Assembly: GCA_964006375.1 (NCBI GenBank)
Contig: OZ023263.1
Span: 137,698,063-137,762,062 of the forward strand
DNA: 64,000 nucleotides
Reading direction: 5' to 3'
Source: Tillus elongatus
Taxonomy: Eukaryota; Arthropoda; Insecta; Coleoptera; Cleridae
The notes under the pieces were generated by a model that was not told the origin of the DNA, ran no database searches, and saw only the letters and a program-made list of their open reading frames with translations. Shown here piece by piece: positions 32,165 through 44,786 of this stretch (the stretch's first letter is position 1; each line of letters begins with the position of its first letter). The position numbers and the translations under genes were made by a program.

Positions 32165-35100
32165 TTTGCCAGATAATTAAATGTTTATTTGAAAAACTAT
32201 ACATACTAACAGGTTAAGACTAAGCGTAGTTATTGCTTCTATAAAATGCTACCAAAAAAATTTATCCACAAACACTCGCAAGCCGTAGGAGGGGTGGGAG
32301 GGGAGGAAATCTTTAAATATAATTAAATTTTTATTTCAAAAACTGTACATACTAACAGTTTAAGACTTAGCGGGGTTATTGCTCCTATAATATGCTATGA
32401 AAAAATTTAGCCCCAAGCACTCGCAAGCCGTAGGAGCGGAGGGGAGGAAATCTTGAAAGTTATTAAAATTTATATTTAAAAAACTAAACATACTAACAGA
32501 TTAAGACTAAGCGTAGTTATTGCTTCTATAAAATGCTATCAAAAAATATATCCACAAACACTCGCAAGCCGTAGGAGGGGTTGGAGGGGAGGTAATCTTT
32601 AAATATAATTAAATTTTTATTTCAAAAACTGTACATACTAAGAGTTTAAGACTAAGCGGGGTTATTGCTCCTATAATATGCTATGAAAAAAAAAAATAAG
32701 CCAAAACGCTCGCAAGCCGTAGGAGAGATGGGAGGGGAGAAAATGTTGACGACAGGGAAGTACAATTTTATTTCAAAAAGTGTTGTTTGTCTATCTTTCA
32801 ACATTTTTATAGTGAAACTGCGAGCGGTTTTACCTTTATTTTGCTGTACCAAGAAGTTTTAAAATGAAATAAAAAATTTCCTTAGTAAGGCGTAAAAAAA
32901 AAGATGTCAAGGGGGTGACTGGGATTCGATACTAGGACCAAGACTATTTATTCAAATTTTTCGATCTTGCCAGATAATTAAATGTTTATTTGAAAAACCC
33001 TACATACTAACAGGTTAAGACTAAGCGTAGTTATTGCTTCTATAAAATGCTATCAAAAAAATATATCCACAAACTCTCGCAAGCCGTAGGAGCGGTGGGA
33101 GGGGAGGAAATCTTTAAATATAAATAAATTTTTTATTCAAAAACTGAACATACTAACAGTTTAAGACTTAGCGGGGTTATTGCTCCTATAATATTCTATG
33201 AAAAAAATATAGCGCCAAACACTCGCAAGCCGTCGGAGGGGAGGTGGGGGGAGAGGAAATCTTGATAGTTATTAAAATTTATATTTAAAAAACTAAACAT
33301 ACTAACAGATTAAGACTAAGCGTAGTTATTGCTTCTATAAAATGCTATGAAAAAAATATAGCCCCAGGCACTCGGAAGCCGTAGAAGGGGTGGAATGGGG
33401 AAAATGTTGACGACTGGGAAGTACAATTTTCTTTCAAAAAGTATTGTTTGTCTATCTTTCAACATTTTTATAGTGAAACTGCGAGCGGTTTTACCTTTAT
33501 TTTGCTGTACCAAGAAGTTTTAACATGAAATAAAAAATTTCCTTAGTATGATTTTAAAAAAAGATGTCAAGGGGGTGACTGGGATTCGATACTAGGACCA
33601 AGGCTATTTATTGAAATTTTTCAATCTTGCCAGATAATTATATGTTTATTTGAAAAACTATACATACTAACAGATTAAGACTAAGCGGGGTTATTGCTCA
33701 TATAATATGCTATGAAAAAAATATAGCCCCAAACGCTCGCAAGCCAAGGAGAGATGGGAGGGGAGGAAATCTTTAAATATAATTAAATTTTTAATTCAAA
33801 AACTGTACATACTAACAGTTTAAGACTTAGCGGGGTTATTGCTCCTATAATATTCTATGAAAAAAATATAGCCCCAAGCACTCGCAAGCCGTAGGAGGGG
33901 CGGGAGGAGAGGAAATCTTGATAGTTATTAAAATTTATATTTAAAAAACTAAACATACTAACAGATTAAGACTAAGCGTAGTTATTGCTTCTATAAAATG
34001 ATATCAAAAAAATATATCCACGAACACTCGCAAGCCGTAGGAGGGGTGGGAGGGGAGGAAATCTTTAAATATAATTAAATTTTTATTTCAAAAACTGTAC
34101 ATACTAACAGTTTAAGATTTAGCGGGGTTATTGCTCCTATAATATGCTATGAAAAAAATATAGCCCCAAGCACTCGCAAGCCGTAGGAGCGGCGGGAGGA
34201 GAGGAAATCTTGATAGTTATTAAAATTTATATTTAAAAAACTAAACATACTAACAGATTAAGACTAAGCGTAGTTATTGCTTCTATAAAATGCTATCAAA
34301 AAATATATCCACAAACACTCGCAAGCAGTAGGAGGGGTGGGAGGGGACGTAACCTTTAAATATAATTAAATTTTTATTTCAAAAACTGTACATACTAACA
34401 GTTTAAGACTAAGCGGAGTTATTGCTCCTATAATATGCTATGAAATAAATATAGGCCGAAACGCTCGCAAGCCGTAAGAGGGGTGGGAGGGGAGGAAATC
34501 TTGATAGTTATTAAAATTTATATTTAAAAAACTAAACATACTAACAGATTAAGACTCAGCGTAGTTATTGCTTCTATAAAATGCTATGATAAAAATATAG
34601 CCCCAGGCACTCGCGAGCCGTAGGAGAGATGGGAGGGGAGAAAATGTTGACGACAGGGAAGTACAATTTTATTTCAAAAAGTGTTGTTTGTCTATCTTTC
34701 AACATTTTTATAGTGAAACTGCGACAGGTTTTACCTTTATTTTGCTGTACCAAGAAGTTTTGACATGAAATAAAAAATTTCCCTAGTAAGGTTTAAAAAA
34801 AAAGATGTCAAGGGGGTGAGTGGGATTCGATACTAAGACTATTTATTCAAATTTTTCGATCTTGCCAGATAATTAAATGTTTATTTGAAAAACTCTACAT
34901 ACTAACAGGTTAAGACTAAGTGTAGTTATTGCTTCTATAAAATGCTATCAAAAAATATATCCACAAACACTCGCAAGCCGTAGGAGGGATGGGAAGGGAG
35001 GAAATCTTTAAATATAATTAAATTTTTATTTCAAAAACTGTATATACTAACAGTTTAAGACTTAGCGGGGTTATTGCTCCTATAATATTCTATTAAAAAA

Positions 35101-35330
35101 ATATAACCCCAAGCACTCGCAAGCCGTAGGAAGGGTGGGAGGGAAGGAAATCTTTAAGTATAATTAAATTTTTATTTCAAAAACTACACATACTAACAGA
35201 TGATTTCTAAGGGTCGTTATTTCTCCTATAAAATTCTATTAAAAAAAATATAGCGCTAAACACTCGCAAGGCGCAGGAGAGGTAAGGAAATCTTCTTGGA
35301 TATTTGAATTGTTATTTTAAAAACGGTAGA
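32165..35330 (+). repeat. Satellite array, left arm (about 17 monomers)
   Basis: Monomers of about 141-148 bases are marked by CTCGCAAGCCGTAGGAGGGG. Two types tend to alternate: one with AAGCGTAGTTATTGCTTC and one with AGCGGGGTTATTGCTCC. Three monomers are followed by a longer insert of about 220 extra bases (near 32745, 33410 and 34645) that contains TCTATCTTTCAACATTTTTA and GGGTGACTGGGATTCGATAC. So the array has a higher-order structure. There is no coding capacity beyond short chance frames. Confidence 0.92.
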
Positions 35331-35640
35331 TACCAGCAAGTTAAAATTAACCATGGTTAAAAGTTAAAAGAAAGATAATATAATTGTTTTTAACTAGACA
35401 AGTACCTAACAGTTTTTATTATAAGCCAAATCAAGAAAAATGTTGGCAGTATTGTCTAATTTAACTTAGGATAGTTTAAGTAATTATGTGTCTGTCTATT
35501 TCGAAAAAAGTCATATATTAGAAGGAATTTGGGGACCTGAAAACGTTATCGTTTAGGACTCAGCTTTTTTACATAAAATTGACTCCACATGTAGCCACTT
35601 TTCCGCCTGTAGGAGAAAACAATTTCGGAACAAAAATTTT
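35331..35640. other. Centre of the inverted satellite
   Basis: A mostly unique 310-base spacer joins the two oppositely oriented arms. The last left-arm monomers are diverged as they reach it. I see no gene or terminal repeat here. Confidence 0.7.
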
Positions 35641-38600
35641 TTCAACATTTTTGCTCCACCCTGGTAACCATACTTATAGTTAATCTGTTAGTATGTATAG
35701 TTTTTGAAATAAACATGTTAATAACTGTCCTCCCCCTTCCAACTCTCCCACGGCTTGCGAGTGTATGGCGCTACATTTTTTTCATAGCATATTATATGAG
35801 CAATACCCCGCTTAGTCTTAATCTGTTAGTATGTATAGTTTTTCAAATAAACATTTAATTATCTGGCAAGATCGAAAAATTTTAATAAATAGTCTTGGTC
35901 GTAGTATCGAATCCCAGTCACCCCCTTGACATCTTTTTTTTTAAATATTACTAAGGAAATTTTTTATTACATGTTAAAACTTCTTGTTACAGCAAATTAA
36001 AGGTAAAACCGCTCGGAGTTTCACTATAAAAATGTTGAAAGATAGACAAACAATACTTTTTGAAATAAAATTGTAGTTCCCTGTCGTCAGCATTGTCTCC
36101 CCTTCCATCTCTCCTACGGCTTGCGAGTGCCTGGGGCTATATTTTTTTCATAGCATATTATAGAAACAATAACTACGCTTAGTCTTAATCTGTTAGTATG
36201 TTTAGTTTTTTAAATATAAATTTTAATAACTATCAAGATTTCCTCCCCTCCTACGGATTGCGAGTGTTTGGCGCTATATTTTTTTTTCATAGCATCTTAT
36301 AGGAGCAATAACCCCGCTTAGTCTTAATCTGTTAGTATGTTTAGTTTTTTAAATATAAATTTTAATAACTATCAAGGTTTCCTCCCCTCCCACCCCTCCT
36401 ACCGCTTTCAAGTGCATGGGGTTATATTTTTTCATAGAATATTATAGGAGCAATAACCCCGCTAAGTCTTAAACTGTTAGTATGTACAGTTTTTGAAATA
36501 AAAATTTAATTATATTTAAAGATTTCCTCCTCTCCCACCCCTCCTACGGCTTGCGAGTGCTTGGGGTTATATTTTTTTATAGAATATTATAGGAGCAATA
36601 ACTCCGCTAAGTCTTAAACCGTTAGTATGTACAGTTTTTGAAATAAAAATTTAATTATATTTAAAGATTTCCTCCCCTCCCACCCCTCCTACGGCTTGCG
36701 AGTGCTTGTGGATATATTTTTTTGATAGCATTTTATAGAAGCAATAACTACACTTACTCTTAATCTGTTAGTATGTTTAGTTTTTTAAATATAAATTTTA
36801 ATAACTACCTCCCCTCCCGCCCCTTCTACGGCCTGCGAGTGCTCGGGGCTATATTGTTTTCATAGCATATTATAGGAGCACTAACCCCGCTTAGTCTTAA
36901 ACTGTTAGTATGTACAGTTTTTTAAATCAAAATCTAATTATCTGTCAAGATTTCCTCTCCTCCCGTCCCTCCTACGGCTTGCGAGTGCTTGGGGCTATAT
37001 TTTTTCCATAGAATATTATAGGAGCAATAACCACGCTTAGTCTTAATCTGTTAGTATGTATAGTTTTTGAAATAACAATTTAATTATATTTAAAGATATC
37101 CTCCCCTCCCATCTCTCCTACGACTTGCGAGTGTTTGGGGCTATATTTTTTTCATAGAATATTATAGGAGCAATAACCCCGATTAGTCTTAATCTGTTAG
37201 TATGTATAGTTTTTCAAATAAACATTTAATTATCTGGCAAGATCGATTTTTTTTAATAAATAGTCTTGGTCCTAGTATCGAATCCCAGTCACCCCCTTGA
37301 CATCTTTTTTTTAAATATTACTAAGGAAATTTTTTATTACATGTTAAAACTTCTTGGTACAGCAAGTTAAAGGTAAAACCTCTCGCAGTTTCACTATAAA
37401 AATGTTGAAAGATAGACAAACAATACTTTTTGAAATAAAATTGTACTTCCCTGTCGTCAGCATTTTCTCCCCTTCCATCTCTCCCACGGCTTGCGAGTGC
37501 CTGGGGCTATATTTTTATCATGGCATTTTATAGAAGCAATAACTACGCTTAGTCCTAAATCTGTTAGTATGTTTAGTTTTTTAAATATAAATTTCAATAA
37601 CTACCAAGATTTCCTCCCCTCCCGCTCCTTCTACGGCCTGCGAGTGCTCGGGGCTATATTGTTTTCATAGCATATTATAGGAGCAATAACCCCGCTTAGT
37701 CTTAAACTGTTAGTATGTACAGTTTTTGAAATAAAAATTTATTTATATTTAAATATTTCCTCCCCTCCCACCCCTCCTACCGCTTGCGAGTGTTTGGCGC
37801 TATATTTTTTTCATAGAATATTATAGGAGCAATAACCACGCTTAGTCTTAAACTGTTAGTATGTACAGTTTTTGAAATAAAAATGTAATTATATTTAACG
37901 ATATCCTCCCCTCCCATCTCTCCTACGACTTGCGAGTGTTTGGGGCTATATTTTTTTCATAGAATATTATAGGAGCAATAACCCCGATTAGTCTTAATCT
38001 GTTAGTATGTATAGTTTTTCAAATAAACTTTTAATTATCTGGCAAGATCGATTTTTTTTAATAAATAGTCTTGGTCCTAGTATCGAATCCCAGTCACCCC
38101 CTTGACATTTTTTTTTAAATATTACTAAGGAAATTTTTTTTACATGTTAAAACTTCTTGGTACAGCAAGTTAAAGGTAAAACCGCTCGCAGTTTCACTAT
38201 AAAAATGTTGAAAGATAGACGAACAATACTTTTTGAAATAAAATTGTACTTCCCTGTCGTCAGCATTTTCTCCCCTTCCATATCTCCTACGGCTTGCGAG
38301 TGCCTGGGGCTATATTTTTATCATAGCATTTTATAGAAGCAATAACTACGCTTAGTCTTAATCTGTTAGTATGTTTAGTTTTTTAAATATAAATTTTAAT
38401 AACTATCGAGATTTCCTCCCCTCCCACCCCTCTTACGGCTTGCGAGTGTTTGGCGCTATATTTTTTTCATAGAATATTATAGGAGCAATAACCCCGCTAA
38501 GTCTTAAACTGTTGGTATGTACAGTTTTTGAAATAAAAATTTAATTATATTTAAAGATTTACTCCCCTCCCACCCCTCGTACGGCTTGCGATTGTTTGTG

Positions 38601-39612
38601 GATATATATTTTTTGGTAGCATTTTGTAGAAGCAATAACTACATTTAGTCTTAATCTGTTAGTATGTTTAGTTTTTTAAATATAAATTTTAATAACTACC
38701 AAGATTTCCTCCCCTCCCGCCCCTCCTACGGCTTGCGAGTGCTTGGGGCTATTTTTTTTTCATAGCATATTATAGGAGCAATAACCCCGCTTAGTCTTAA
38801 ACTGTTAGTATGTACAGTTTTTGAAATAAAAATTTATTTATATTTAAAGATTTCCTCCATTCCCACCCCTCCTACGGCTTGCGAGTGTTTGGTGCTATAT
38901 TTTTTTCATAGAATATTATAGGAGCAATAACCCCGCTAAGTCTTAAACTGTTAGTATGTACAGTTTAGGAAATAAAAATTTAATTATAATTAAAGATTTC
39001 CTCCCCTCCCATCTCTCCTACGGCTTGCGAGCGTTTGGGGCTATATTTTTTCATAGCATATTATAGGAGCAATAATCCCGCTTAGTCTTAAACTGTTAGT
39101 ATGTACAGTTTTTTAAATCAAAATCTAATTATCTGTCAAGATTTCCTCTCCTCCCGCCCCTCCTACGGCTTGCGAGTGCTTGGGGCTATATTTTTTTCAT
39201 AGAATATTATAGGAGCAATAACCACGCTTAGTCTTAATCTGTTAGTATGTATAGTTTTTGAAATAACAATTTAATTATATTTAAAGATTTCCCCCCCTCC
39301 CATCTCTCCTACGGCTTGCGAGCGTTTGGGGCTATATTTTTTTCATAGCATATTATAGGAGCCATAACCCCGCTTAGTCTTAATCTGTTAGTATGTATAG
39401 TTTTGCAAATAAACATTTAATTATCTGTCGAGATTTCCTCCCCTCCCATCTCTCCTACGGCTTGCGAGTGTTTGGGGCTATATTTTTTTGATAGCATTTT
39501 ATAGGAGCAATAACCACGCTTAGTCTTAATCTGTTAGTATGTATAGTTTTTGAAATAAAAATATAAATAACTTTCATGGTGTACTCCCCTCCCATCTCTT
39601 GTACGGCTTGCA
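35641..39612 (-). repeat. Satellite array, right arm (about 23 monomers), inverted
   Basis: The same monomers as the left arm in reverse orientation, marked by CCCTCCTACGGCTTGCGAG. The long inserts occur three times here too (near 35850, 37225 and 38050). Monomers near the right edge are about as similar to each other as those inside. The last unit ends at about 39610, directly against the TATA box of the following transposase gene. Confidence 0.92.
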
Positions 39613-39613
39613 C

Positions 39614-39665
39614 GCATATATAAGCAGTCGGCCAAGTTAAATACATTGTCATTTTACGAGTTAAT
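39614..39665 (+). promoter_or_regulatory. TATA box and 5' leader of the hAT transposase
   Basis: CATATATAAGCAG, with its TATATAA at about 39617-39623, lies about 45 bases before ATG 39666. The upstream side is the last satellite monomer, so the transposase promoter sits at the array edge. Confidence 0.6.
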
Positions 39666-41818
39666 ATGGATACAAGTTCATCAGCTTTTAACAGTGGCGT
39701 CGGTGGTGATTTACAAACTTTACAAACAAGTGATAATAATAACTGTGATTGTGTTGTGTGTTTTTTGATGACCAAAGGATTTTCAACTTTGCAGTTTGCT
39801 GAAAAACTTGCTATTATTAATAAAGGTAGGCCAAAACCTACTCTAAAAAACTTAAATACAAGAATTAAAACATGTATTCGACATTTCAACGCCGAAAAAA
39901 CTTATAAACAATATGAATGGTTAACGGGTTGTGAAATCAGGAATAAACTGTTTTGTTGGCCTTGTAGTCTATTTGTGACTGAAAAGGGGGTGTGGAATAA
40001 AAATGGGTTTTCCGACTTGAATAATCTACATAAAGTGGTAAAAAGACATGTTATGTCTAAAGCGCATTTACAGAGCATTTTAAAATTAAGTGTCTTTGGA
40101 AAAACGCGAATTGAACACGCCGTTGACAAGCAGATAGAAATTAGTCATCGCCAACACAATGAATTGGTTGATAAAAACAGAAACATATTAAAGAGACTTA
40201 TTGATGTTTTGTGTTTTCTTGGTCAGCATGAATTGGGCTTCAGAGGTCATGACGAAACAACTACATCTGCAAATAGAGGAAACTTTCAAGACCTAGTTTC
40301 TTTAATAGCCAAGTACGACATTTGTTTAAAAAATCACTTGGAACAGTCTAACGTTTTTCGCGGGACATCAAATCGCATTCAGAATGACTTAATTTCGGCC
40401 GCTGCCATTATTATTTTGAACAGAATTAAATCGGGAATTAAACAGACTCATTTCATTGCTATTGTTCTAGATGAAACAACCGATGTAACTAATTTTAGTC
40501 AACTATCTGTAGTAATACGCTACGTAAAAATGGATGGGACTGTACAAGAAAGATTTTTAGGCTTTAAAAATGTGACAGAAGATCGTACCGCAAACGCTCT
40601 ATATAAAATTGTGCTTAATATTATGAAAGATATTGAGGAGGCTGATAATAAATTAATTGCCCAAAGCTATGATGGGGCTGCTGTTATGGCCGGACATTTA
40701 GGAGGTCTTCAAGCTAAAGTGCGGGAAACGTTCTCCAGTGCTTTATTTGTACACTGTTTTGCTCATAAATTTAATTTAATTTTATCCCAATCTATAAATC
40801 ATATTAAAGAATGTAAAGTGTTTTTTGCTACCCTAAGTGGAATGGCTGCTTTTTTTCCAAATCTACGAAGCGCACACAAGCCTTAGACTCAATTGTTAAA
40901 AAAACGTTTACCCAAAGTAGCTGCAACTCCGTGAATCGTTAATTGAACTTTTTGAAAATATTATGGAAAATAGTAACAATTGGGACGCAGAAACAATAAA
41001 TAGTTCTAGAGGATTTTTGGATGGTTTGAAAAGAGACTAATATATTTTCGGAAATATTTCCGTTTTCAGATAATGTATTTAACATATTGCAATGTAAAAC
41101 AAATGACATTGGTTTTTGCCTGAAAAAAATTAGTGAATTTAAATCCATTATAATTCAAAAAAGGAATGAATTTGATAAGTTCTGGGAAAAAACAAATAAA
41201 TTAGGAGAAGTGGAGCCACGAAGAAAGCGTCTGCGCACTGATAATGTGGGAGACCTTCAAACTTCTTATCGCCGCCTTTTCTACGAAATCATAGATCAAA
41301 TTCAGCAGCAAATTAACTGCAGATTTGATCATCTCAGTGACCTGAAATTTCTTGAATTGTGTAATTTTGGAGGATTTAAAGGCATACCTTTCCCAGAAGA
41401 TTCATTCAAATCATTATTCCACCACTATGGACATTATTTTGACAAAGCCTTATTACGATCAGAACTTACAGTCATTTATGAAACCGATGTTATTGACACA
41501 AAAACTAACGCGAGTGAACTTTTATCTTTCTTAAAACAATGAAAATTGGAAAATGCATATTCTGAAGTGTTCAAATTATGTGAATTAATATTAACAATTC
41601 CTGCTACTAGTGCATCTGTAGAACGAAATTGTTCTACATTGAAACGTATCAAGAGTTTTGTTAGGAATTTAACAGGACAGGAAAGACTTTCTCAAATTTC
41701 AATTTTGTCAATTGAAAATAACCTCGTCCGGGAAATGTCCCAGAATCCACAGTTTTATGATGACATTATTGACGAATTTGCCAAAAACGACAGAAGAATT
41801 GAGTTACACTACAAATAG
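39666..41818 (+). pseudogene. hAT transposase, zinc finger/DUF4371 type, frameshifted
   Basis: Transposase of the ZMYM/DUF4371 branch of hAT. Part 1 (39666-40886, 406 residues) has a TTF-type zinc finger (CEIRNKLFCWPCSLF ... HVMSKAHLQS), then GFRGHDETTTSANRGNF, AIVLDETTDVTNFSQLS (catalytic-type Asp) and AQSYDGAAVMAGHLGGLQAK, then VHCFAHKFNLIL. The frame breaks near 40870. Part 2 (41087-41542) and part 3 (41546-41818) complete the protein; a TGA at 41540-41542 separates them. Part 3 carries the dimerisation block TIPATSASVERNCSTLKRIK. The gene is recent but inactive. It starts right after the satellite and ends about 40 bases before a hAT-like terminus. Confidence 0.85.
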
Positions 41819-41857
41819 GTAAGTTGCTGAGAATTGCTTCCTTTATTTAAAATCTCA

Positions 41858-41870
41858 CCGCACGCCCCTG
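41858..41870. other. Candidate right terminus of the hAT element
   Basis: CCGCACGCCCCTG, which inverted reads CAGGGGCGTGCGG, looks like a hAT terminal repeat. The next 8 bases, GTGAAAAC, would be the target duplication. I could not find the matching left terminus, which may be lost in or beyond the satellite. Confidence 0.5.
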
Positions 41871-42379
41871 GTGAAAACCAGTAAAGAATTTGGCGCCAAA
41901 CAAGGAAACAGAAGACATGTAAACAACTTACCGAAATAAATGCACAGTTGCTTTATCCTTTTCATAATTGGCACTTTTATTGTACATACAGTTCTTCACA
42001 ATACACCTTGGCATTTTTTAACTTTTACCCTTTTAACACACTCCTAAAAACAGCAAAACACACAAGATAACCTCTAATCCCAATTCAACAAACACTTTAA
42101 ACACTTGGGGAACGAATCAAAACAAAACACATTAGCCCGTTATTCTAAATTTTGTTTGTGATTGGAGGGTGACTAGAGTGGGAAATCGACAGGCTGCAAA
42201 CTCGGCTTTGTTCCCTCTAACATTTACAACCTCTTTGACTAAACTTAAATATCAGGTATCACGTAGTTTTGTCGCCTGTAAATAACCAATGCCGCCGGTA
42301 TTGTACTGCCTTGTGACTTGTGACGTCAGACCTTACACCAATAGCAGACCGTTCACGATCACGTGATTTTATTTGAATT

Positions 42380-42431
42380 TTCAGCGTTTTAGCGAATTTT
42401 TCGTAAAACGAAAAATTCACTAATGGGGAGA

Positions 42432-42435
<4 letters not shown>
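42380..42435. mobile_element. Left arm of a split (TA)n MITE (family M1)
   Basis: The sequence AATTCACTAATGGGGAGATC just before (TA)n is the inverse of GATCTCTCCCTTAGTGAATT near 58680-58700, which follows another (TA)n. I infer these are two arms of one MITE separated by later insertions. The 500 bases before it (41871-42380) hold nothing I recognise. Confidence 0.55.

Positions 42436-42517
<82 letters not shown>
42436..42517. repeat. (TA)n tract at the left edge of the LTR element
   Basis: About 82 bases of TA repeats ending at the first base of the long terminal repeat. The tract continues on the far side of the element. Confidence 0.95.
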
Positions 42518-42520
<3 letters not shown>

Positions 42521-44769
42521 GAGGGGTCAAATCGGGATAAGGTTATCTTTCCCTAATATGGGGAGGTTGCCACGGGATAACCTTATCAATACGGCTTTAT
42601 TTACGGGATTTGCTCAGGCGCCAGCAGCGTGGGTTTAAAGGAAGACGCTGCGCTCCCTCAGGACTATATATCTGTCCTCGGTTGCTATTTACAGCTACAC
42701 GGACCCGGGGTAAACTTCAGTGGAGACAGGGTTCACCTAAGTCCTCAGGCGAAGTCCCTCAGGACTCCTTAATTATGGCCTATGTATTAGAGATCAGGAT
42801 GTTACGTATTACGTTGGGGTGGATTGGTTGGGAAGCTTTAAATGAAATACCGTATAAAACAAATAATCTATTTACAAAAGTATTGGTGGGGAAATATTTA
42901 CAAAATATATACAAAGAAATATTTACACAAGGGATTCTCCCGGTATACCCCACGTTTAAACTAACTTATTTGACAACTAATCAATTTATTAGAGACCAGA
43001 GGCAGAAACTGAAATATTCGCGAGTTATACGGACGGTATCACGAATAGGGGTGGTAAACTCGCGGGTTGTAAGCGGGCAGAAGCGACCCAGGATCGCCAA
43101 AGCAAGGCACCGGACAGGTGGTCGGTTTAAGCGGGCATGCAATATTAATTACGGACCCTCAAGCATGCGTTGCAGTCATACAGACTCTCTACGACCGGAG
43201 GAAGTGTCTCCCTAGGGAGATGGAAATTTCCCCTCGACAAAATAAAGGAAGCCCTCACTATCAAGTTAAAAGAAAACACAGCCTCCAGACGGTGCCTTCC
43301 GGACGGTCGGGATACCGGGTATCGCCAGACTGTTTCGATCGCCAGGAATGGTGGAGACCTACTGCAGCCCGAAATATCCCTGCTGTCGTCCAGATCCAGG
43401 AGCACGAGAGCTGCGCCACGGGAGACCGCTTTGGGATGATTTGATCGTGGCTAGTCCGCCCCCCGGGTTCAAATCAACGTGCAGTCGGCCGCTTTGCTAG
43501 TGCTCTCGCGCTCTCGGGAAGACTCCAGCCCAGGAACGCGACCCCTTTGCGTCTCCCGACGGAAACATATAAAGCTTTTCCCCCGAAGACTGTAAACGAC
43601 AAGGTTTTCCCAATAATGTCAGCCGGACGGTCGGGACACCGGGTATCGCCAGACTGTTTCGATCGCCAGGAGTGGTGGAGACCTACTGCAGCCCGAAATA
43701 TCCCCGCTGGCGTCCAGATCCAGGAGCACGAGAGCTGCGCCACGGGAGACCGCTTTGGGATGATTTGGTCGTGGCTAGACCGCCCCCCGGTTCAAATCAA
43801 CGTGCAGTCGGCCGCTTTGCCAGTGCTCTCGCGCTCTAGGGAAGACTCCAGCCAAGGAACGCGAGCCCCGGCTCCCCCAGGTCGCCCCGCGGATACAGAC
43901 AGAAACGAACGATGGACCTATTTATCCGAAGCTCCCTTGCTGCCGTCTCTCTGAAATAAGACCACTGACAAACACAACAACATTCAATATCTTTTCCACA
44001 CCTGGACTTGTAACGTCACCTCTGGCGAAGGCCACCAAGCGCGCCCAGGTGTTCGCCGCCAGAGAGAGTCGTCGATCCGTGGAAAACCCCTTTCATACAG
44101 GCCCTGCACTGTACAGCTAGAGAGACAACGACCTACCTCCAATAATTGGACAACGAGCGGCCCGCTGAAGACGGCTCTCTCCACTTGCCACAGCTGCTAA
44201 CTCTACTAAGCTGGTGCACCTAACGAATCGCGGCGTACTCTTCCACGGCCGGCCTGAAATACACAATAAAACCCAACACCAAGAATCAAGACGCGGACGG
44301 TGGCTGCTTCCTCTCTGTGACCTGGCTCCGCTGGATTCGCTACTGAAATACACAATACAACCAAACACCAAGAATCAAGACGCGGACGGTGGCTGGTTAC
44401 TCTCCGTGACGGCCCCTGCGACTGCTGAAAAAGAACTAACTTGTCGAGCGCGTTACAGTCGATATATCCAGACCTCGATGCGGCCTCAGTCATCCGAAGC
44501 TTATGCGCCGCACGCGGTGCGCGTAGGTTGATGCAGTAGACCAGCCCGTCCGTTCCCGCTTTCATCGTTTCGCATGCCGCAGGACTCGCCTGGGCGACCT
44601 CAACCCGCTATACTCCTTACCCTTCCTCCGATCTCGCGACGTTTTCTTGAAATTATACTTTATTGAATGTTTTAATAACAAAAATAAATTAAATTAAATA
44701 CAGATGGTACGGATCTATTTCCCTGCTAGCTAATTAGATTTCTAATGGTAATTACGTCACTTCGTGACA
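42518..44769 (-). repeat. 3' LTR of the Gypsy element (2252 bp)
   Basis: Plus strand begins TGTGAGGGGTC and ends CGTGACA, so it has TG...CA ends. At 2.25 kb it is far longer than the few hundred bases usual for Ty3/Gypsy. It contains internal duplications: a block near 43301-43535 recurs at 43625-43855 (period 324), and an 89-base unit with TACACAATAAAACCCAACAC occurs twice at 44250-44400. The open frames inside it occur in both LTRs and match nothing I know. Confidence 0.95.
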
Positions 44770-44786
44770 TCCCCCTCTCTTCTCCT
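44770..44786 (-). other. Polypurine tract
   Basis: The minus strand reads AGGAGAAGAGAGGGGGA directly against the 3' LTR, the expected primer for plus-strand DNA synthesis. Confidence 0.85.

Noticed and set aside
32918..32945. A tRNA T-arm or SINE B-box-like string (GGGATTCGATACTAGG) repeated in the satellite inserts.
   Set aside because: The stem does not pair well, no matching A-box was found at the right distance, and it occurs only within the array.
32165..39612. A CRISPR-like reading of the regular repeats.
   Set aside because: The units are adjacent monomers with no unique spacers, in a eukaryotic context.
42610..43215. A 201-residue plus-strand frame, repeated at 51400-52005.
   Set aside because: It lies in the LTR, antisense to the Gypsy genes. 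The second copy is simply the other LTR, so it is not independent evidence, and I see no known motif.
44206..44565. A 119-residue minus-strand frame in the LTR (and 52995-53354).
   Set aside because: It overlaps tandem LTR repeats, has skewed composition and has no recognisable domain.
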